41,054 nt of DNA, taken from positions 1-41,054 of the forward strand of contig JAJRYK010000049.1 of assembly GCA_024275825.1 (NCBI GenBank), given 5' to 3'. Below the pieces are notes generated by a model, which saw only the letters and a list, made by a program, of their open reading frames with translations, made no database searches and had not been told where the DNA came from. This document shows, piece after piece, positions 38,856 to 41,054 of this stretch (positions are counted from its first letter, which is position 1; the number at the start of each line of letters is the position of its first letter). This DNA comes from Alphaproteobacteria bacterium (GTDB lineage: Bacteria; Pseudomonadota; Alphaproteobacteria; Micavibrionales; Micavibrionaceae). The position numbers were made by a program, and so were the translations under genes.

Positions 38856-40819
38856 CTACCCTAACCCCTTCAACATAAAATCACTCATTCGTTTTGCGAA
38901 TCCGGCCGGGTCTTTGAGATTCTGGCCTTGAATGATCTTGGCTTGGTCGAGCAGGAGGTGCGCAGCGCTTTCGAGCTCGGTGTGATCAGCGAGCTTTTCG
39001 ATTAGTGGATGCTTGTCGTTGATCTCTAGTACCGGTTTGCTTTGGCCTGCGTAGTTTTGGTGGATCTTTAAAACCTGCTCCATATGCATGTCGGCGCTAT
39101 TTTCTGACGCGACGAGGCAGACGGGGGAGTCTGTCAGGCGTTTGGAGATGCGGACGTCTTCGACTTCATCTTTTAAAATATCTTTTAATTTATCTATTAA
39201 TCTTACATAATTCAAATTAGTGGGGGTGGAATTACTTTTGTTCTCGTTTTCGTCGTTGCTGGAGCTGGAGGAGGCATCGTCGGCGTCATTATCGGTGGAG
39301 GCGCTCTTGTCTCCGCTTAGATTATCCAGATCAATATCACCCTTGGTCACGGACTTAAAATTATGGCCTTGGAAGTCGCTGACTTGTTGGAGCCAGAAAT
39401 CATCGATCGTGTCGGTGAAAAACAGGACTTCGATGCCGCGGGCTTTGAAGCCTTCGATCTGCGGGGAGTTCTTGAGGCTCTGTATGTCTTCGCCGCTGAT
39501 GTAATAGATGTCCTTTTGATCGTCTTTCATGCGCTCTACATAGTCGCTCATGCTGACCAGCTTATCGCCATTATCATGCGTGGAGTAGAAGCGGCAGACT
39601 TTGAATAAATCTTCGCGGTGCTCGTGCGCATCGTACAGCCCTTCTTTTAGCGCTGCGCCGAACTGGCCCCAGAAGGCGACGAAGCCGGGCCAGTCATCGC
39701 GGGAGAGTTTATCGAGATCGCCCAAGATGCGGCGCGTTACGCCCGCACGGATTTGGCGATCAGGGGGTTATATTGCAGGGACTCGCGGCTGATATTGAGC
39801 GGCAGATCCTGGCTGTCGATCACCCCGCGCACAAAGCGTAGCCACGGATACATCAGGCCATCGAGGCTGTCGGAAATAAAGACGCGGCGCACATACAGGC
39901 GCACGGCGCTTTTGCGGCTTGGGTCATACAGATCCCACGGGCGCATGGTGGGGATGAATAGCAGGGCGTTATATTCAAACTTGCCTTCTGCGCGCCAGTG
40001 ACTGGTCAATATGGGCTCATCAAAGCCGTGGGTGATGTGTTTGTAAAAGGCGGTGTATTCGTCTTTTGTGATCTCGTTTTTAGAGCGCGCCCAGATGGCG
40101 GAGGCATCATTGATCGGCGCGCCTTCACCGCTGTCGGTCTCTTCCGGTTTGTTCAGGAATATTTTAACGTCTACGTGGTCGGAATATTGCTGGACGGTTT
40201 GTTTGATTTTCTCATCGAGCAGGAATTCTGCGCCCTCGTCTTTTATATTGAGGATAATCGCGGTGCCGCGATCGCCGTCTAGGGCGCTTTCCTCATCGTT
40301 GGTTGGCTTGCGCACAGTAAATCCGGTGCGCCCGTCGGACTCCCACGCCCAGACGGATTTTGATCCGGCCTTGCGAGAGATGACGGTGACATCGCCCGCC
40401 ACCATGTAGGAGGCGTAGAAGCCAACGCCGAATTGTCCAATTAATTTAAGAGGATCATCGCCTTCACCGCCCTTGGCCTTCATCTTCTCCATCAACTTTG
40501 CAGTGCCGGATTTTGCAATAGTGCCCAATTGATCGGCCAGCTCGGTCTTGCTCATCCCCACGCCGTTATCCGTGATGGTCAGGGTGCGCGCATCGCTGTT
40601 CTTATAGATATGGATGCGGAAATTGGGGTTGTCTTCGCTCAGCTCCAGCTTTTGGATTGCATCATAGCGCAGACGATCGCAGGCATCTGCGGCATTCGAG
40701 ATCAGCTCACGCAGGAAGACATCATGATTGGTGTAGAGTGCATTGGCAACGATATCAAGCAGGCGCGAGACGTCGGTGTTGAAATTTTGCTTTTCGGGTT
40801 TTGTATTTGTTTTTGTCAT
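38856..40819 (-). pseudogene. htpG: Chaperone HtpG (Hsp90), frameshifted
   Basis: HtpG is the bacterial Hsp90. The first 356 codons (40819 to about 39755) carry an intact N-terminal GHKL ATPase (ELISNAADACDRLRYDA, DNGVGMSKTEL, GQFGVGFYASYMVAG) and most of the middle domain. The frame then reads NPLIAKSVRA and stops at 39737. One added base at the short A-run (39752-39754) would restore IRAGVTRRILGDLDKL and join the second frame, whose first ATG codon is at 39725 (MGDLDKLSRDDWPGF...). The second part holds the rest of the middle and the dimerisation domain down to 38856. An acidic, Ser/Asn-rich linker (DKSASTDNDADDASSSSSND) is extra relative to E. coli. A sequencing error is the simplest alternative to true loss. 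Confidence 0.93.
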
Positions 40820-40865
40820 GGGAGTTATATGGCGTGTTTTGTTAAGGTTTTCAAGGTTTTTTAAG

Positions 40866-40905
40866 GCTCACCACAAAGGCTCGAAGGACTCAAAGAATCA
40901 CAAAG
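40866..40905. repeat. CTTTGTG repeat related to the CTTTGCG family
   Basis: GCTCACCACAAAGGCTCGAA, then GGACTCAAAGAATCACAAAG lies between the htpG start and the right IS end. The CAAAG-spaced pattern is like the copies at 30145-30828 but diverged. Confidence 0.4.
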
Positions 40906-40914
40906 AAAATATAT

Positions 40915-41054
40915 GGGGCTGTCGTAGATAAGTTATAAATTTGTCCATTTTTTGAGCGTTTTTAACTGCTCTTTATGCGACCCATAATTAAACCTAAATT
41001 CCGTTTCTTTTAAGAACCAATAAAATTGCTTTTCAGGAATGCCGTTGTATTTTC
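40915..41054 (-). mobile_element. IS1595-family insertion sequence, right copy, transposase 3' end
   Basis: The 19-bp end GGGGCTGTCGTAGATAAGT at 40915-40933 matches the left-copy end exactly. The last base of the IR is the third base of the transposase stop codon. The element continues past the window edge. It has the same orientation as the left copy. Confidence 0.85.
40933..41054 (-). CDS. IS1595-family (IS1016-type) transposase, C-terminal fragment
   Basis: The last 39 residues, KYNGIPEKQFYWFLKETEFR, then FNYGSHKEQLKTLKKWTNL, end at the stop at 40933-40935. The KYNGIP...FLKE-x-E-x-R-F-N-Y-G pattern is the characteristic C-terminus of IS1016-type transposases, including the last catalytic-region residues (E-x-x-x-R-F-N). 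The 5' part lies beyond the window. Together with the N-terminal fragment at 1-100 it shows that two copies, or parts of two copies, of the same element bound this region. Confidence 0.88.
   Translation of the reverse strand, partial: KYNGIPEKQFYWFLKETEFRFNYGSHKEQLKTLKKWTNL

Noticed and set aside
39752-39754. Programmed frameshift in htpG
   Set aside because: No slippery heptamer or downstream structure was seen at the site; a lost base in an A-run is simpler.
1-41054. Composite transposon carrying the whole window
   Set aside because: The cargo is core chromosomal genes and the outer flanks are not visible; the 8 bases inside each end do not match.

Overview
The window reads as a piece of an alphaproteobacterial chromosome with intermediate GC content. 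The evidence is the gene set: 5-aminolevulinate synthase (C4 heme route), a pyruvate phosphate dikinase, a J-protein inserted in the dnaK-dnaJ operon, a grpE / rph-rdgB-hemW neighbourhood, a COQ9-like TetR protein, and a candidate CTTG-N17 heat-shock promoter in front of dnaK. A Micavibrio-like or Rhodospirillales-like lineage would fit, but I cannot place it further from sequence alone. Both edges lie inside IS1595-family (IS1016-type) insertion sequences in the same orientation, so the window is probably a contig that ended at repeated elements.

Layout. 1-139: 5' end of an IS. 235-2472: two small unknown genes, methionine aminopeptidase, tRNA-Leu(UAA) and a pentapeptide-repeat protein. 2683-6890: uvrC (broken by an in-frame TAG), bactofilin, an anchored unknown and nth. 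6950-9170: a regulator with three AraC-type HTH units, an Ada-like alkyltransferase and dapB. 9342-14120: the chaperone block dnaJ, small J-protein, dnaK, a small membrane protein and grpE, all on the minus strand. 14231-18903: rph-rdgB, an IcmD/DotP-like membrane protein, hemW, a free-standing C-terminal module of a SUV3/MgpS-type RNA helicase and a Rap1a/Tai-like secreted protein. 18915-22237: ArsP-like permease, polyprenyl diphosphate synthase, DUF2007 protein, a secreted protein and a GNAT. 22293-27336: ppdK, two tiny membrane proteins, YgfZ and a GT9 glycosyltransferase. 27413-32510: an unknown, a lipoprotein, a YejA-like solute-binding protein, a GxxExxY nuclease-like gene bracketed by CTTTGCG repeats, adenosine kinase and a TetR protein. 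32658-37067: hemA, a small motility/signalling cluster (YjfB-like, helical protein, CheY-like) and a thiamine-diphosphate enzyme. 37167-40819: pterin carbinolamine dehydratase, a zincin-like protein without its metal ligands, a secreted protein and a frameshifted htpG.

The genes fall into DNA repair (uvrC, nth, ada), protein folding (dnaK, dnaJ, grpE, htpG), heme synthesis (hemA, hemW), nucleotide and RNA quality control (rdgB, rph, adenosine kinase) and envelope functions (bactofilin, GT9, lipoprotein, polyprenyl synthase).

The most unusual material is: (i) two otherwise intact housekeeping genes broken by single-base events (uvrC nonsense, htpG frameshift); (ii) a GxxExxY gene bracketed by a CTTTGCG repeat that also appears to have been recruited as the signal peptide of the adjacent solute-binding protein; (iii) several 77-82 bp double-hairpin intergenic repeats with CGTCAT/ATGACG ends; (iv) two small membrane-protein genes whose promoters sit exactly 7 nt before the ATG, implying leaderless mRNAs. 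No stretch longer than about 300 bases lacks a gene, and I saw no CRISPR array or riboswitch.
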